Of a stretch of DNA of 64,000 nt, positions 41,096-48,981 are shown piece by piece. The first letter of the stretch is position 1. Each line of letters opens with the position of its first letter. The notes under the pieces are model-generated. The model was not told where the DNA came from, ran no database searches, and saw only the letters and a list, made by a program, of their open reading frames with translations. Source of the DNA: DAIDKA01 sp963708865 (GTDB taxonomy: Bacteria; Pseudomonadota; Gammaproteobacteria; Steroidobacterales; Steroidobacteraceae); NCBI GenBank assembly GCA_963708865.1, contig CAVPUC010000008.1, forward strand, positions 434,001-498,000, in the 5' to 3' direction. Both the position numbers and the translations under genes were made by a program.

Positions 41096-43138
41096 ATGCC
41101 CGATCTGTTTCTTTCTTATGCGCGCGACGATCGGTCGACTGTGGAGCAGTTCGCTGATGTGTTGCAGCGCGAGGGCTTCGAGGTCTGGTGGGACCTGGCA
41201 TTGAATCCGGGTGAAGCCTTCGACCAGGCGATCGAGCGGGCGCTGGAAGAAGCCAGGGCCGTGATTGTGCTGTGGTCAAAAGCGTCCGTGAACTCGCGCT
41301 GGGTGCGGGCCGAGGCCACGCAAGCGCAGGCCAGTCAGCGGCTGGTGCCGGTGATTATCGAGGCCTGCAAGCGTCCGATCATGTTTGAACTGACGCATAC
41401 GGTGGACCTCACCGGCTGGGCCGGCGATTCCAAAGATCCGCGCTGGCGCTCCTTCGTTGCCGGCCTGCGGCGGACCTCGGGGCGGCAAGACAACTCGGTG
41501 AAACCGGCCGCAATAGGCGAGACCCCCCGTGCGCCGCCCGCCGCCGGAGGGCTCAGCCGGCCACGCCCCGAAATGGGCGCCCGCAGACTTGCGCTGGCAG
41601 CCGTGGCGTCACTGCTGGTCCTCGGGGGCGCCGGTGCCTGGTGGTATCACGTGAACCACGGTAGGCAGGCTGCCGTGCCGGGCGCAGTGCCGGCAACTGT
41701 TGTGACGTCAGCGCAGGTCACACTGGCCGTTCTGCCCTTTGCCGACATGTCCTCGGCGCATGACCAGGAGTATTTCGCCGATGGCCTGACCGAGGAGATC
41801 CTGAACCAGTTAGCGCAGATACGCGACCTGCGCGTTACGGGGCGCACCTCAAGCTTCTACTTCAAGGGGCGGAACGAGGACTTGCGCACCATCGGCGAGA
41901 AGCTCGGTGTCGCCAACCTGCTCGAGGGCAGCGTGCGCAAGGCCGGCGATCAGTTGCGCATTACCACCCAGCTCATCGACAGCCGCAGCGGCACGCACCT
42001 GTGGTCGCAGACCTACGACCACAGCCTGACCGATGTGTTCAAGGTCCAGGAAGAGATCGCCACTGCGGTATCCGGCGCCCTGAGCGTCACACTGGACGTG
42101 GGCGAGCTGTCCCGCGCCCGCGGCGGCACTGCCAGCATCGAGGCCCATGACAAGTATTTGCGTGTATTGCAGATCGCGCGCGGTGGCGGCGACGGTAAGG
42201 ATGCGCTCATGCTGCTGCATCAGGCCGTCGCCATCGATCCGACCTTCCTGCTGGCATGGCAGGCGATCGCTCAATTTGCCTGGGAGTTCGAGCAGATCTA
42301 CCCGGAATCAATCGCGACGATGCAGCCACAGCGGGAAGAGGCCGAACGGCACATCGAGGCTCTGGCACCGGCGTGGTCCGGTGTGCTGCTGGCGCGGCGG
42401 CTGATCGATCAGCACCGCTGGACCGAGGCCGAAGCCGCGGTCAACGCCGTCCTGGAGTCTCCGCCGGGTACAGTCGGCCCCTGCGACTTCGCCTCGCTCG
42501 CCACGCAGCTGGGCCAGCTCGGCGGCTGGACCGAGTGCCTGCAGCACACGGTCGCCACGGATCCGCTGGCCACCCAAACGTCAGCGGACCTGCAGGTGGA
42601 ACTGGACATGACCCGCCACAACGATGAGGCCCAGGCGGAATATGAGCGCTTCATCAAGCTGGTGGGTTCCGACGACCGCATGGAGAGTTATGCGCTGTTC
42701 CGGGTGCTGGGCCGCAAGGATGTCGATCCACAGCAAGTCCGCGCACTGTTTGATTCGCACACCAGCCGGACCACCATTGCGTTCGTCAAAGCGTTGCGCG
42801 ACAAGTTCGACGATCCCGCTGGCGCGCGCGCCATCCTGCGCCGCGCCGTCGCGGATCCAGCCAATCGACTGCATACGGGGAACATGGTCCAGCTCGCCTA
42901 TTACGCTGACCGATTCGGAGACCGGGACACGACCTTCGCGGCCTTGCGCTGGCTGGTGATCGACCGGCACCCCCTCGACGTCACGGTGCTGTGGCGCGAC
43001 TGGCACAGCGGCGTACGCGCCGACCCGCGTTTCAAGGAATTGCTGCGAGAGCTGAAGATCGCCGACTATTACCGCGCCAGCGGCAACTGGGGCGATTTTT
43101 GCAAACCCACCACCGGGGACGACTTCGAGTGCCATTGA
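41096..43138 (+). CDS. TIR-domain, transmembrane, TolB-like/TPR protein
   Basis: A 680-residue protein. Residues 1-127 are a bacterial TIR (TIR_2) domain: DLFLSYARDDRSTVEQFADV, LQREGFEVWWD, and SRWVRAEATQAQ with Glu73 at the conserved position. A Pro-rich linker leads to one transmembrane helix (about 163-185), then a TolB-like N-terminal domain (about 205-330: VTLAVLPFADMSSAHDQEYF, ADGLTEEILNQLAQIRDLRV, LGVANLLEGSVRKAGDQLRI) and a helical TPR-like region to the end. The same TolB-like/TPR module occurs fused to winged-helix or adenylate cyclase domains, so TIR here takes the place of the output domain. The topology puts TIR in the cytoplasm and TPRs outside. Whether TIR acts as an NADase or as an adaptor is unknown; no defence genes are adjacent. 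Confidence 0.85.
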   Translation: MPDLFLSYARDDRSTVEQFADVLQREGFEVWWDLALNPGEAFDQAIERALEEARAVIVLWSKASVNSRWVRAEATQAQASQRLVPVIIEACKRPIMFELTHTVDLTGWAGDSKDPRWRSFVAGLRRTSGRQDNSVKPAAIGETPRAPPAAGGLSRPRPEMGARRLALAAVASLLVLGGAGAWWYHVNHGRQAAVPGAVPATVVTSAQVTLAVLPFADMSSAHDQEYFADGLTEEILNQLAQIRDLRVTGRTSSFYFKGRNEDLRTIGEKLGVANLLEGSVRKAGDQLRITTQLIDSRSGTHLWSQTYDHSLTDVFKVQEEIATAVSGALSVTLDVGELSRARGGTASIEAHDKYLRVLQIARGGGDGKDALMLLHQAVAIDPTFLLAWQAIAQFAWEFEQIYPESIATMQPQREEAERHIEALAPAWSGVLLARRLIDQHRWTEAEAAVNAVLESPPGTVGPCDFASLATQLGQLGGWTECLQHTVATDPLATQTSADLQVELDMTRHNDEAQAEYERFIKLVGSDDRMESYALFRVLGRKDVDPQQVRALFDSHTSRTTIAFVKALRDKFDDPAGARAILRRAVADPANRLHTGNMVQLAYYADRFGDRDTTFAALRWLVIDRHPLDVTVLWRDWHSGVRADPRFKELLRELKIADYYRASGNWGDFCKPTTGDDFECH

Positions 43139-43160
43139 AGGCCTGCCTCCGTCCTGCGTC

Positions 43161-43211
43161 ATGAGGCATGAGGCATGAGGCATGAGGCATGAGGCATGAG
43201 GCATGAGGCAT
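43161..43211 (+). repeat. heptanucleotide tandem repeat, ATGAGGC x7
   Basis: Seven perfect head-to-tail copies of ATGAGGC (43161-43209) plus two bases, starting 22 bp after the stop codon of the TIR gene. A unit length not divisible by three in perfect copies points to slippage and likely copy-number variation between isolates. It is not inside a recognised gene. Confidence 0.95.
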
Positions 43212-43356
43212 CGCAGCAACTACCGCTCGGCGTGGGTTCGACCGGCGCCCAGCGATGACCGACTACGCGCGGCTTCTTGCCAATTCAAGTCCGGCACCGA
43301 CCGCTTTTGGCCGATTGCACCGCTGGCGCCGACACCGGTCGTAACGGAGCCTCGCT

Positions 43357-43788
43357 CTACTTCTCGATCAGCGCGCTGATGAATTTGAGCGCGGCGCTGC
43401 TGCGATTTGCGCTTCCGAGCAAGATGATCTTCATACGTCCGATATTTCGGTCGTAGATCGATTCGATGCGCAGAGACTCATCGGCCTTTGACGTTCCCTG
43501 CACAAATGCGGCAAGTGAGCTTTCCAACTGGTGCGAGACTTCGGCACTGATTGCATCGATCTGCATGACGCTCGACACCTCAACGTGACGTTGACGCCTG
43601 GCCACTTCGCTCTCGCTCGGCGGCAGGGGCTGACCAGTAAAAGCCTCCAGATCGGAGCGCAGAATCCGATAGGACTTGCCGATCCGTATGCCTTTCAATC
43701 GACCGTCACGCACATAACTGCGAACCGTCTTCACATGGAGATTCAGCCGCGAGGCGATGTCGAACACCGAGAGCAGATCCTGAGACAT
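43357..43788 (-). CDS. excisionase/MerR-type helix-turn-helix DNA-binding protein
   Basis: A 143-residue protein. Residues 1-52 form an excisionase-family (HTH_17) winged helix: LLSVFDIASRLNLHVKTVRSYVRDGRL, then KGIRIGKSYRILRSDLEAF. The C-terminal 85 residues (MQIDAISAEVSHQLESSLAAF, RIESIYDRNIGRMKIILLG) look like a separate alpha/beta ligand or dimerisation domain of no recognised family. No integrase is nearby, so it is more likely a transcription regulator than an Xis protein. A good promoter lies 40-68 bp upstream. Confidence 0.78.
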   Translation of the reverse strand: MSQDLLSVFDIASRLNLHVKTVRSYVRDGRLKGIRIGKSYRILRSDLEAFTGQPLPPSESEVARRQRHVEVSSVMQIDAISAEVSHQLESSLAAFVQGTSKADESLRIESIYDRNIGRMKIILLGSANRSSAALKFISALIEK

Positions 43789-43827
43789 ATGAGCGGTCCG
43801 GTTAGCCGTCGTGAAGCACTGACTTGG

Positions 43828-43856
43828 ACGATAATGGACGTATTATTCTGTGTCAA
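43828..43856 (-). promoter_or_regulatory. sigma-70 promoter for the HTH gene
   Basis: On the minus strand TTGACA (43856-43851) and TATCGT (43833-43828) are separated by exactly 17 bases. The -35 is a perfect consensus and the -10 matches four of six positions. The start codon is 40 bases downstream. Confidence 0.65.
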
Positions 43857-43981
43857 TAGGGAAGTATTAGGGTAATTAACAGCAGGTGAACGGCCGCCGC
43901 GACCTCGTTACCATTGGAACTCTGCTGTGATGGATCACCGGGAGTTCCGGTGCGCTCGTATGATCAAATTAGGGCTCTGAC

Positions 43982-44200
43982 ATGACAGTCGACCCAATGA
44001 GCGATCTCGAAACCATTCACTCCCCCTGCCTGCGCGATTGCTGTCTGGGCGATGATCTGACCTGCCTCGGATGCTTTCGATCCTTAGAGGAGATCAAGGA
44101 GTGGGGACTGGTCGATGCCGACAGGCGTCGCGCCATTCTGCAAAACGCCAGGCAGCGAAAAGCGGCATATCAGCACCCACGCGACGCATCCGCCCAATAG
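43982..44200 (+). CDS. DUF1289 family protein
   Basis: A 72-residue protein with the DUF1289 cysteine pattern: SPCLRDCCLGDDLTCLGCFR followed by SLEEIKEWGL. The four cysteines probably bind Zn or an Fe-S cluster. DUF1289 proteins are common small proteobacterial proteins of unknown function, often translated beside metabolic genes. A second Met six codons in (MSDLETIHSPC) is an alternative start. Confidence 0.88.
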   Translation: MTVDPMSDLETIHSPCLRDCCLGDDLTCLGCFRSLEEIKEWGLVDADRRRAILQNARQRKAAYQHPRDASAQ

Positions 44201-44224
44201 CGCCGGACCCTCTTTGCTGGGCCA

Positions 44225-44260
44225 TTGACCCTCACGCAACGTCACAGTCCATAGTTGCGT
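44225..44260 (+). promoter_or_regulatory. MerR-type promoter with 19-bp spacer and dyad
   Basis: TTGACC (44225-44230) and CATAGT (44250-44255) are separated by 19 bases, the overlong spacer typical of promoters activated by MerR-family DNA distortion. The spacer region holds the inverted repeat ACGCAA (44234-44239) / TTGCGT (44255-44260). The TipA-like gene starts 22 bases later, so autoregulation is expected. Confidence 0.65.
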
Positions 44261-44282
44261 CCAAGAGCAGGTCAGGCACTTC

Positions 44283-45053
44283 ATGAACGAACTCACGGTC
44301 AAGCAGCTCGCATCCATATCCGGCGTCACGGTGCGCACCTTGCATCACTACGATGAGATTGGGCTGTTGCGGCCTGCCGCCGTGGGTGCGAACGGCTACC
44401 GTTACTATGGGCGCACGGAGCAGCTTCGGCTGCAGCAGATCCTGTTCCATCGAGAATTGGGTGTCCCATTGAGTGCCATTGCGAAGCTGCTGGATCTCGA
44501 AGGCGAGAATCAGATTGCCGTCCTCAAGCAGCATCGCGAGAAGCTCGAGGCCGAGCGCGAGCGCTATCGCGTCCTCATCCAAACCATCGACCGCACCATC
44601 GAAAACGCCACGGGAGACACGCACATGGCCAACGCGGAGCTGTACAGGGGATTCAGTCCTGAGAAACAGGGGGGATATGAGGCTTGGCTGCTCGAGAAAT
44701 ACGGCGAGCCCATGCGCGAGGGTATTGAGCACTCCAGATCGTCGTACGCGAAAATGACTGCGGCGGAACAGGAGGCCTTGGAAGGGAGTTGCAGGAGGTC
44801 AGAGGCCTTGGCCGGTGCGATGCGCCATGGGCTCGATCCGGCGACAGAGGACGTTGGTACCCTGATCAAGCGGCACCGCGCATGGGTAGCGGCTATGTGG
44901 GGTCGGCCCTGTTCTGCGGAACGTTATTCGGGTCTTGCCGAGCTGTATCTGTCGCATCCGGACTTCGTGGCTCGGTTCGAGCGCCTCGAACCGGGATTTG
45001 CGGAATATCTGGCAAGCGCCATGAACCTGCACGCGAAGAGCAGTCACCCTTGA
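44283..45053 (+). CDS. MerR family regulator with TipAS antibiotic-binding-type domain
   Basis: A 256-residue protein. Residues 1-70 are a MerR winged helix (LTVKQLASISGVTVRTLHHY, DEIGLLRPAAVGANGYRYYG), 75-110 the dimerisation coiled coil, and about 115-250 a TipAS-like all-helical domain (RGFSPEKQGGYEAWLLEKYG, HRAWVAAMWGRPCSAERYSG, LAELYLSHPDFVARFE). In Streptomyces TipA this domain captures thiopeptides through a Cys; here the core fold is kept but the ligand is unknown. The promoter at 44225-44260 has MerR geometry. The following genes (from 45269) are separated by a terminator, so the target may be itself or a distant gene. Confidence 0.88.
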   Translation: MNELTVKQLASISGVTVRTLHHYDEIGLLRPAAVGANGYRYYGRTEQLRLQQILFHRELGVPLSAIAKLLDLEGENQIAVLKQHREKLEAERERYRVLIQTIDRTIENATGDTHMANAELYRGFSPEKQGGYEAWLLEKYGEPMREGIEHSRSSYAKMTAAEQEALEGSCRRSEALAGAMRHGLDPATEDVGTLIKRHRAWVAAMWGRPCSAERYSGLAELYLSHPDFVARFERLEPGFAEYLASAMNLHAKSSHP

Positions 45054-45206
45054 CTGGCGCATCCGCCGTGGTCTTAACTATCCACATGACTCACACGCGC
45101 AAATATGCATTTTCAACAAAGCCGATATCTATGGCGGTCGTTGCGCGTGCGTCCGGTGGGATGGTGAGTAAACAGAGACCGGTTCATCCCGACTGAAACA
45201 TTCCGC

Positions 45207-45231
45207 AACCCCGCCCGTCTGGCGGGGTTTT
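45207..45231 (+). terminator. intrinsic terminator after the TipA-like gene
   Basis: AACCCCGCC (45207-45215) and GGCGGGGTT (45221-45229) form a perfect 9-bp stem with a CGTCT loop, ending in a TTTT run (45228-45231). It lies 154 bp after the regulator stop and 38 bp before the next start. Confidence 0.85.
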
Positions 45232-45268
45232 GCTGTGCCCCGCCGGCATCTCACAACAGGAGCCGGCG

Positions 45269-45742
45269 ATGCCGACGACATTTACTTCCGATGCCGCTGT
45301 GGAGCGAATCGCACGCGGGCTGATGCGCGCCAATTCAGCGAAGGGCGCAATGGCACCGCTCGATCGATCGCTGCCGAAAACAGAATGGACGCACGCGGCG
45401 CATTTCACGGCTGTACTGTGGCTGTTGCGCGACTGTGCCGAACCGGCCGTTTCCGCGCGCATGCCGAGTTGGATTCGGGCGTACAACGAAGCCACAGGCG
45501 TCGCCAACACCGCTTCAAGCGGTTATCACGAGACCATCACCCGCGCCTCGATCCGAGCCGCCTCCACGGTACTCGCAGCCCACAGCCACGCGACACCCCT
45601 ACATCAGATCGTGAATGCGCTAATGGCCACAGAGCTCGGTCAATCCGCCTGGCTGCTGCGCTATTGGTCCCGGCAGCGGCTGTTCTCATCCGAAGCTCGC
45701 CAGCATTGGATGGATCCAGACCTGGAGCCCTTTCCGTTTTGA
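45269..45742 (+). CDS. hypothetical protein, helical, unknown function
   Basis: A 157-residue soluble protein. The start at 45269 has AGGAG nine bases upstream. Notable segments: EWTHAAHFTAVLWLLRDCAE, RAYNEATGVANTASSGYHET, ending HWMDPDLEPFPF. The WTHAAH and GYHET histidines resemble a conserved proteobacterial family I have seen only as hypothetical. It is predicted mostly helical with no signal or membrane segment. It is convergent with the cyclase gene, 9 bp apart. Confidence 0.7.
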   Translation: MPTTFTSDAAVERIARGLMRANSAKGAMAPLDRSLPKTEWTHAAHFTAVLWLLRDCAEPAVSARMPSWIRAYNEATGVANTASSGYHETITRASIRAASTVLAAHSHATPLHQIVNALMATELGQSAWLLRYWSRQRLFSSEARQHWMDPDLEPFPF

Positions 45743-45751
45743 TCTGCGCAA

Positions 45752-46411
45752 TCAATCGACCAGAGCGTACGCGCGCACTGGAAATGTGCCGAACCCGCAA
45801 ACCTTGGGCGGCACCGCAAAGAAGCGGCTGCCGACCCGAGGTAGTACACCGAGCCCGCAGAGATGTTCGACAATGGGAATATCCTGCCGCAGCAGCGTGG
45901 TATGCACCGGTCGTTCGCCATCGTCCGTGCAATCAATGTTGTAGGAGTCGATCCCGACCAGGACGACACCGGCATCGACGAGCCACTGCGCCAGTGCCCC
46001 GCTAAGAAAAGGGTGTCCTTCAAAGTATTGATCCGTCTGCCAATGTCTAGCCCAACCCGTCCGGATGAGCACGGCGCAGCCGCGAACGTCGGAAGCCGCC
46101 AGTGGCAGCTCGTCGATGGCGCGGTCCGCCAAGGGGTCTAAATGAGCCACGACGCACGGTAGATTGGCCAAACTGCCGAGCGACAATTGACTCAGGTCCT
46201 TGCCGTTGGCAAACCGATGGAACGGGGTGTCAAGGTAGGTGCCGGTCGTGCCGACCATTTCGATTCTACCGATTTGGAACTCCGTGCCGGGCGCATAAAG
46301 CCTGCGCGAGGCCTCGCGGCTCAGGTAATCACAGATGAGCGGCGCCGGCAGGCCCTTGTAGGTAATCATGCCGTGGTCAATCGTGTGACTGAGATCGGCG
46401 AGCAGCGACAT
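45752..46411 (-). CDS. cyclase-family (kynurenine formamidase-like) metal hydrolase
   Basis: A 219-residue protein starting MSLLADLSHTIDHGM. The family metal-binding pattern H-x-G-T-H-x-D-x-P-x-H appears here as TGTYLDTPFHR: the Asp and final His are kept but the first two His positions are Thr/Tyr, as in a subgroup of cyclase-like proteins with altered metal sites. Further family features are VLIRTGWARHW, VVLVGIDSYNID and HTTLLRQDIPIVEHLCGL. Role unknown; a formamidase or lactone hydrolase activity is only suggested by the fold. Divergent from a cupin gene. Confidence 0.82.
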   Translation of the reverse strand: MSLLADLSHTIDHGMITYKGLPAPLICDYLSREASRRLYAPGTEFQIGRIEMVGTTGTYLDTPFHRFANGKDLSQLSLGSLANLPCVVAHLDPLADRAIDELPLAASDVRGCAVLIRTGWARHWQTDQYFEGHPFLSGALAQWLVDAGVVLVGIDSYNIDCTDDGERPVHTTLLRQDIPIVEHLCGLGVLPRVGSRFFAVPPKVCGFGTFPVRAYALVD

Positions 46412-46547
46412 GATTGCAGATCCAACGCAGGGGGCGAAAATCTTAGGCCGAACGCCCGTAATAGTCACGGCGCATAGCAGCACCGCGACAGCCAATCGCC
46501 CCTCGGCTATCCTCAGTCCTCATTGACCGATCCTTACGGAGCCAAAC

Positions 46548-46946
46548 ATGGGCGGCGCCAACATCTCTGAAAGGCCGATCCATCTGGGGTTGGGTGCCAC
46601 GGCGGTCGTTGAGCCGGCATTCACCGGCACGATGGACTGGTATATCGACTACGCGCGACGCCATAGCGGTGACGGCGCTGAGGGCCGCGTGGTGAGCATG
46701 AATACCTACAAGAGCCCGTGGCCGATGTGGGAAATGCATCCCCGCGGCAGTGAAGTGGTGCTATGCATCGCGGGTGCGATCACGCTTCATCAGGAGACTG
46801 CCGCCGGTTCACGCGCGATCATTGCGCTCGCGCCGGGCGAGTATGCGATCAATGAGCCGGGTACCTGGCATACCGCAGACATCCTGGACAGCGCGACGGT
46901 CTTGTTCATCACGGCCGGCCTTGGAACGCAGCATCGACCGCGCTGA
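46548..46946 (+). CDS. cupin-domain protein
   Basis: A 132-residue single-cupin protein. Motif 1 lies around WEMHPRGSEVVLCIAGAITL and motif 2 around APGEYAINEPGTWHTADI, with His and Glu ligands. The substrate is unknown. It starts 137 bp from the divergent cyclase-family gene, and the pair may share a control region. TACGGAG lies before the ATG. Confidence 0.8.
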   Translation: MGGANISERPIHLGLGATAVVEPAFTGTMDWYIDYARRHSGDGAEGRVVSMNTYKSPWPMWEMHPRGSEVVLCIAGAITLHQETAAGSRAIIALAPGEYAINEPGTWHTADILDSATVLFITAGLGTQHRPR

Positions 46947-47040
46947 TACGTGAGCCGGCACGCGCCGACCATGCGGGGAAATTTTCCTCTGTCGTTCGAA
47001 TATGTCCCAATAAGCCCGTCATCCAAAGTGCCCCTAAGCT

Positions 47041-47853
47041 TCACCTGCTGATCCAGCCGATCTCGCGGGCGGTCAGCGGTCCGACGCGCTCCTGCGCAAG
47101 ACTGTCGGGCAGGCGGGCCTGCGTGGCGCTGAGCGGCATCCGTCCGGCCATGATCTCCGCCAAGTGCTGCGGATAGCGCGGAACGAGCTGCGGCTCGGCG
47201 AATCCTTCCGGATACTCCGGCAGGCTCGTCGCCAGATCGTATTTGTCCGTGGCACCGAAGGTATGCAGCAATTCGTGCGTCATGACGATGCGGTTCTGTG
47301 CTTCCTGGGAGCGGCTGGCGAACAGGTGCACGACGGCAGTCAGTCCGCGTTGCAGTCCCGCCGAGTGCGGAAGGCTTTGGGTCAGGGCCGGATCGTGATA
47401 CAGCAGAAACAACGCAATCTTCGGGTGCGGCCCCGGAAGCGTCGCGAGCGCGCGATAGCGGTAATAGCGCAGTTTCAGGCTCCAGAGGATGCGCGTGAGC
47501 ACGCCGGCCCCCGGCTCGAGCGCCGGGGGTGGTGAGCTGAGCGGCGGATAAAGCGTCAGCTCAATCGGATCCTCGAGCGCGACACCGTAACGCCGCGCCT
47601 CGTTCGTCACAAAGGCGCCGACCTCATCGATTTTCCCCTGCTCGAGCTGCGCGATATAGCGTGCGCTCGCTGGACTTGCATCGGCGCTGACCGGGAATGC
47701 GCCGACGAAAACCGTGCGCTGCCAATGAGTCGTCGTGAAGCGGTCGAGCCAGGCTTGGCCGGCCACCACCAGCAACACCAGCAGCAGGAGGGTGATGCGC
47801 ACTACTCGCCACATAGAAAACGGGTACTCGCCGCCTGAGAGGATCGAATGCAT
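47041..47853 (-). CDS. membrane-anchored putative zinc metalloprotease (HExxH)
   Basis: A 270-residue protein with one N-terminal transmembrane helix (about 17-33, VVRITLLLLVLLVVAGQAWL) and the rest probably periplasmic. The motif VMTHELLHTFGATDKYD (His193, Glu194, His197, Asp203) fits a gluzincin/metzincin-like active site with the next Asp or downstream Glu as third ligand. Otherwise no family was recognised. The start could be 47853 or 47814 (MWRVVRIT); the latter puts the helix at the very N-terminus. The upstream gap is short and no partner gene is evident. Confidence 0.6.
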   Translation of the reverse strand: MHSILSGGEYPFSMWRVVRITLLLLVLLVVAGQAWLDRFTTTHWQRTVFVGAFPVSADASPASARYIAQLEQGKIDEVGAFVTNEARRYGVALEDPIELTLYPPLSSPPPALEPGAGVLTRILWSLKLRYYRYRALATLPGPHPKIALFLLYHDPALTQSLPHSAGLQRGLTAVVHLFASRSQEAQNRIVMTHELLHTFGATDKYDLATSLPEYPEGFAEPQLVPRYPQHLAEIMAGRMPLSATQARLPDSLAQERVGPLTAREIGWISR

Positions 47854-48012
47854 TAAAGACCGTTAACGTAAGACTACACCGGTTCACTCGGGGCCGGCGC
47901 GGGTCTGCGAGTTTGTTGCGTGCTGCGGACTTCAAGCGCTATTGTTTGAACGCGGAGTGCTGCTCGGGGCAGCGCCAACGTAGCGCCTTCCTCCTGAATC
48001 CGGAGACATCCT

Positions 48013-48954
48013 GTGCGTGCCAGTCTGCTCTTGCTCACCGCGACCATCGCCCTCGTGGCATCGACGGGCGTCATCGGCGCCGAGGCGGCTACCGAACAAT
48101 CGCCTACGCCACAAAGCCAGTCCCGGCTGTCCGAAGTCACCGTGATCGCGCAGCGCATCAAACTGGAATCGAAGGTTGCCAGCTTCGTATACGGGGTTGC
48201 GGCGCTCGAGAACGATGAGGGGCTCGCCCGATGGCACGCGCCGGTGTGCCCGCTCGTCTCGGGCCTCACCCGCGAGGATGGTGAGTTCGTCCTGGGCCGG
48301 GTTTCGGAAATCGCGCGCGCCGCCGCAGTGCCGTTAGCCGGCGAGAAGTGCCGCGCGAACCTGTACATTTTCGTGACTTCCCAGCCTACGGAGCTGCTGC
48401 GAGCCATGGCGAAGCGCAACTACGCCGTGACATTCGGCGATGCTGCGCCGTTCAGAGTCGATGAGTTCATCGATACACCCCGCCCTGTCAGAGTCTGGTT
48501 CAACTCCTATGAGACAGCTGCCGGATGGGACGCACCCATGCCTCAAGGCCCGCCACCCTCCGCCCAGGTTCTCGGCGGAGGCATGGTTTCCGCACTCTCC
48601 GCGCCGACCTACAGCGGACCGGGACTGCTGGGAGCGAGCCACCTTGTTTCAAACATCGTATTTTCAGTCTCGTACGTCTACGTCGTCGTCGACCGCGCGA
48701 AATTGCTTGGTGTGTCGCGTGGGCAATTCGCCGACTACGTCGGAATGGTTTCTCTCGCGGAGATCAAGACCAACGCCCACGTGGGTGATGCGCAGAGCAT
48801 TCTGAAGTTGTTCGATGGTCCCCCGCAGGCCGCGCTGGCCGGCATGAGCGACTGGGATCGGGCATTCCTGAAATCCCTGTACGGGACGGGTCAGTATTCT
48901 AAACTGCAGCGCTCATTGATCACGCGGGCCATGGTGCGCGAAATCGCTCCGTGA
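48013..48954 (+). CDS. secreted protein of unknown function
   Basis: A 313-residue protein with GTG start and GGAG ribosome site. The signal peptide is MRASLLLLTATIALVASTGV, cleaving near AEA. Mature features: SEVTVIAQRIKLESKVASFV, RWHAPVCPLVSGLTREDGEF with a Cys, AGEKCRANLYIFVTSQP with a second Cys (probable disulfide), and a hydrophobic strand VFSVSYVYVVVDRAKLLGV. I recall this as an uncharacterised family found with TonB systems and sphingomonad genes. The neighbours (metalloprotease divergent, Crp/Fnr convergent) do not define a role. Confidence 0.72.
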   Translation: MRASLLLLTATIALVASTGVIGAEAATEQSPTPQSQSRLSEVTVIAQRIKLESKVASFVYGVAALENDEGLARWHAPVCPLVSGLTREDGEFVLGRVSEIARAAAVPLAGEKCRANLYIFVTSQPTELLRAMAKRNYAVTFGDAAPFRVDEFIDTPRPVRVWFNSYETAAGWDAPMPQGPPPSAQVLGGGMVSALSAPTYSGPGLLGASHLVSNIVFSVSYVYVVVDRAKLLGVSRGQFADYVGMVSLAEIKTNAHVGDAQSILKLFDGPPQAALAGMSDWDRAFLKSLYGTGQYSKLQRSLITRAMVREIAP

Positions 48955-48981
48955 CGGGGCTGCACTGAAGACGGTACGCAG

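Noticed and set aside
43161..43211. Possible CRISPR array
   Set aside because: The repeats are contiguous 7-mers without spacers; this is a microsatellite.
43357..43788. Excisionase of an integrated element
   Set aside because: No integrase, att-like direct repeats or phage genes are nearby; a regulator is more likely.
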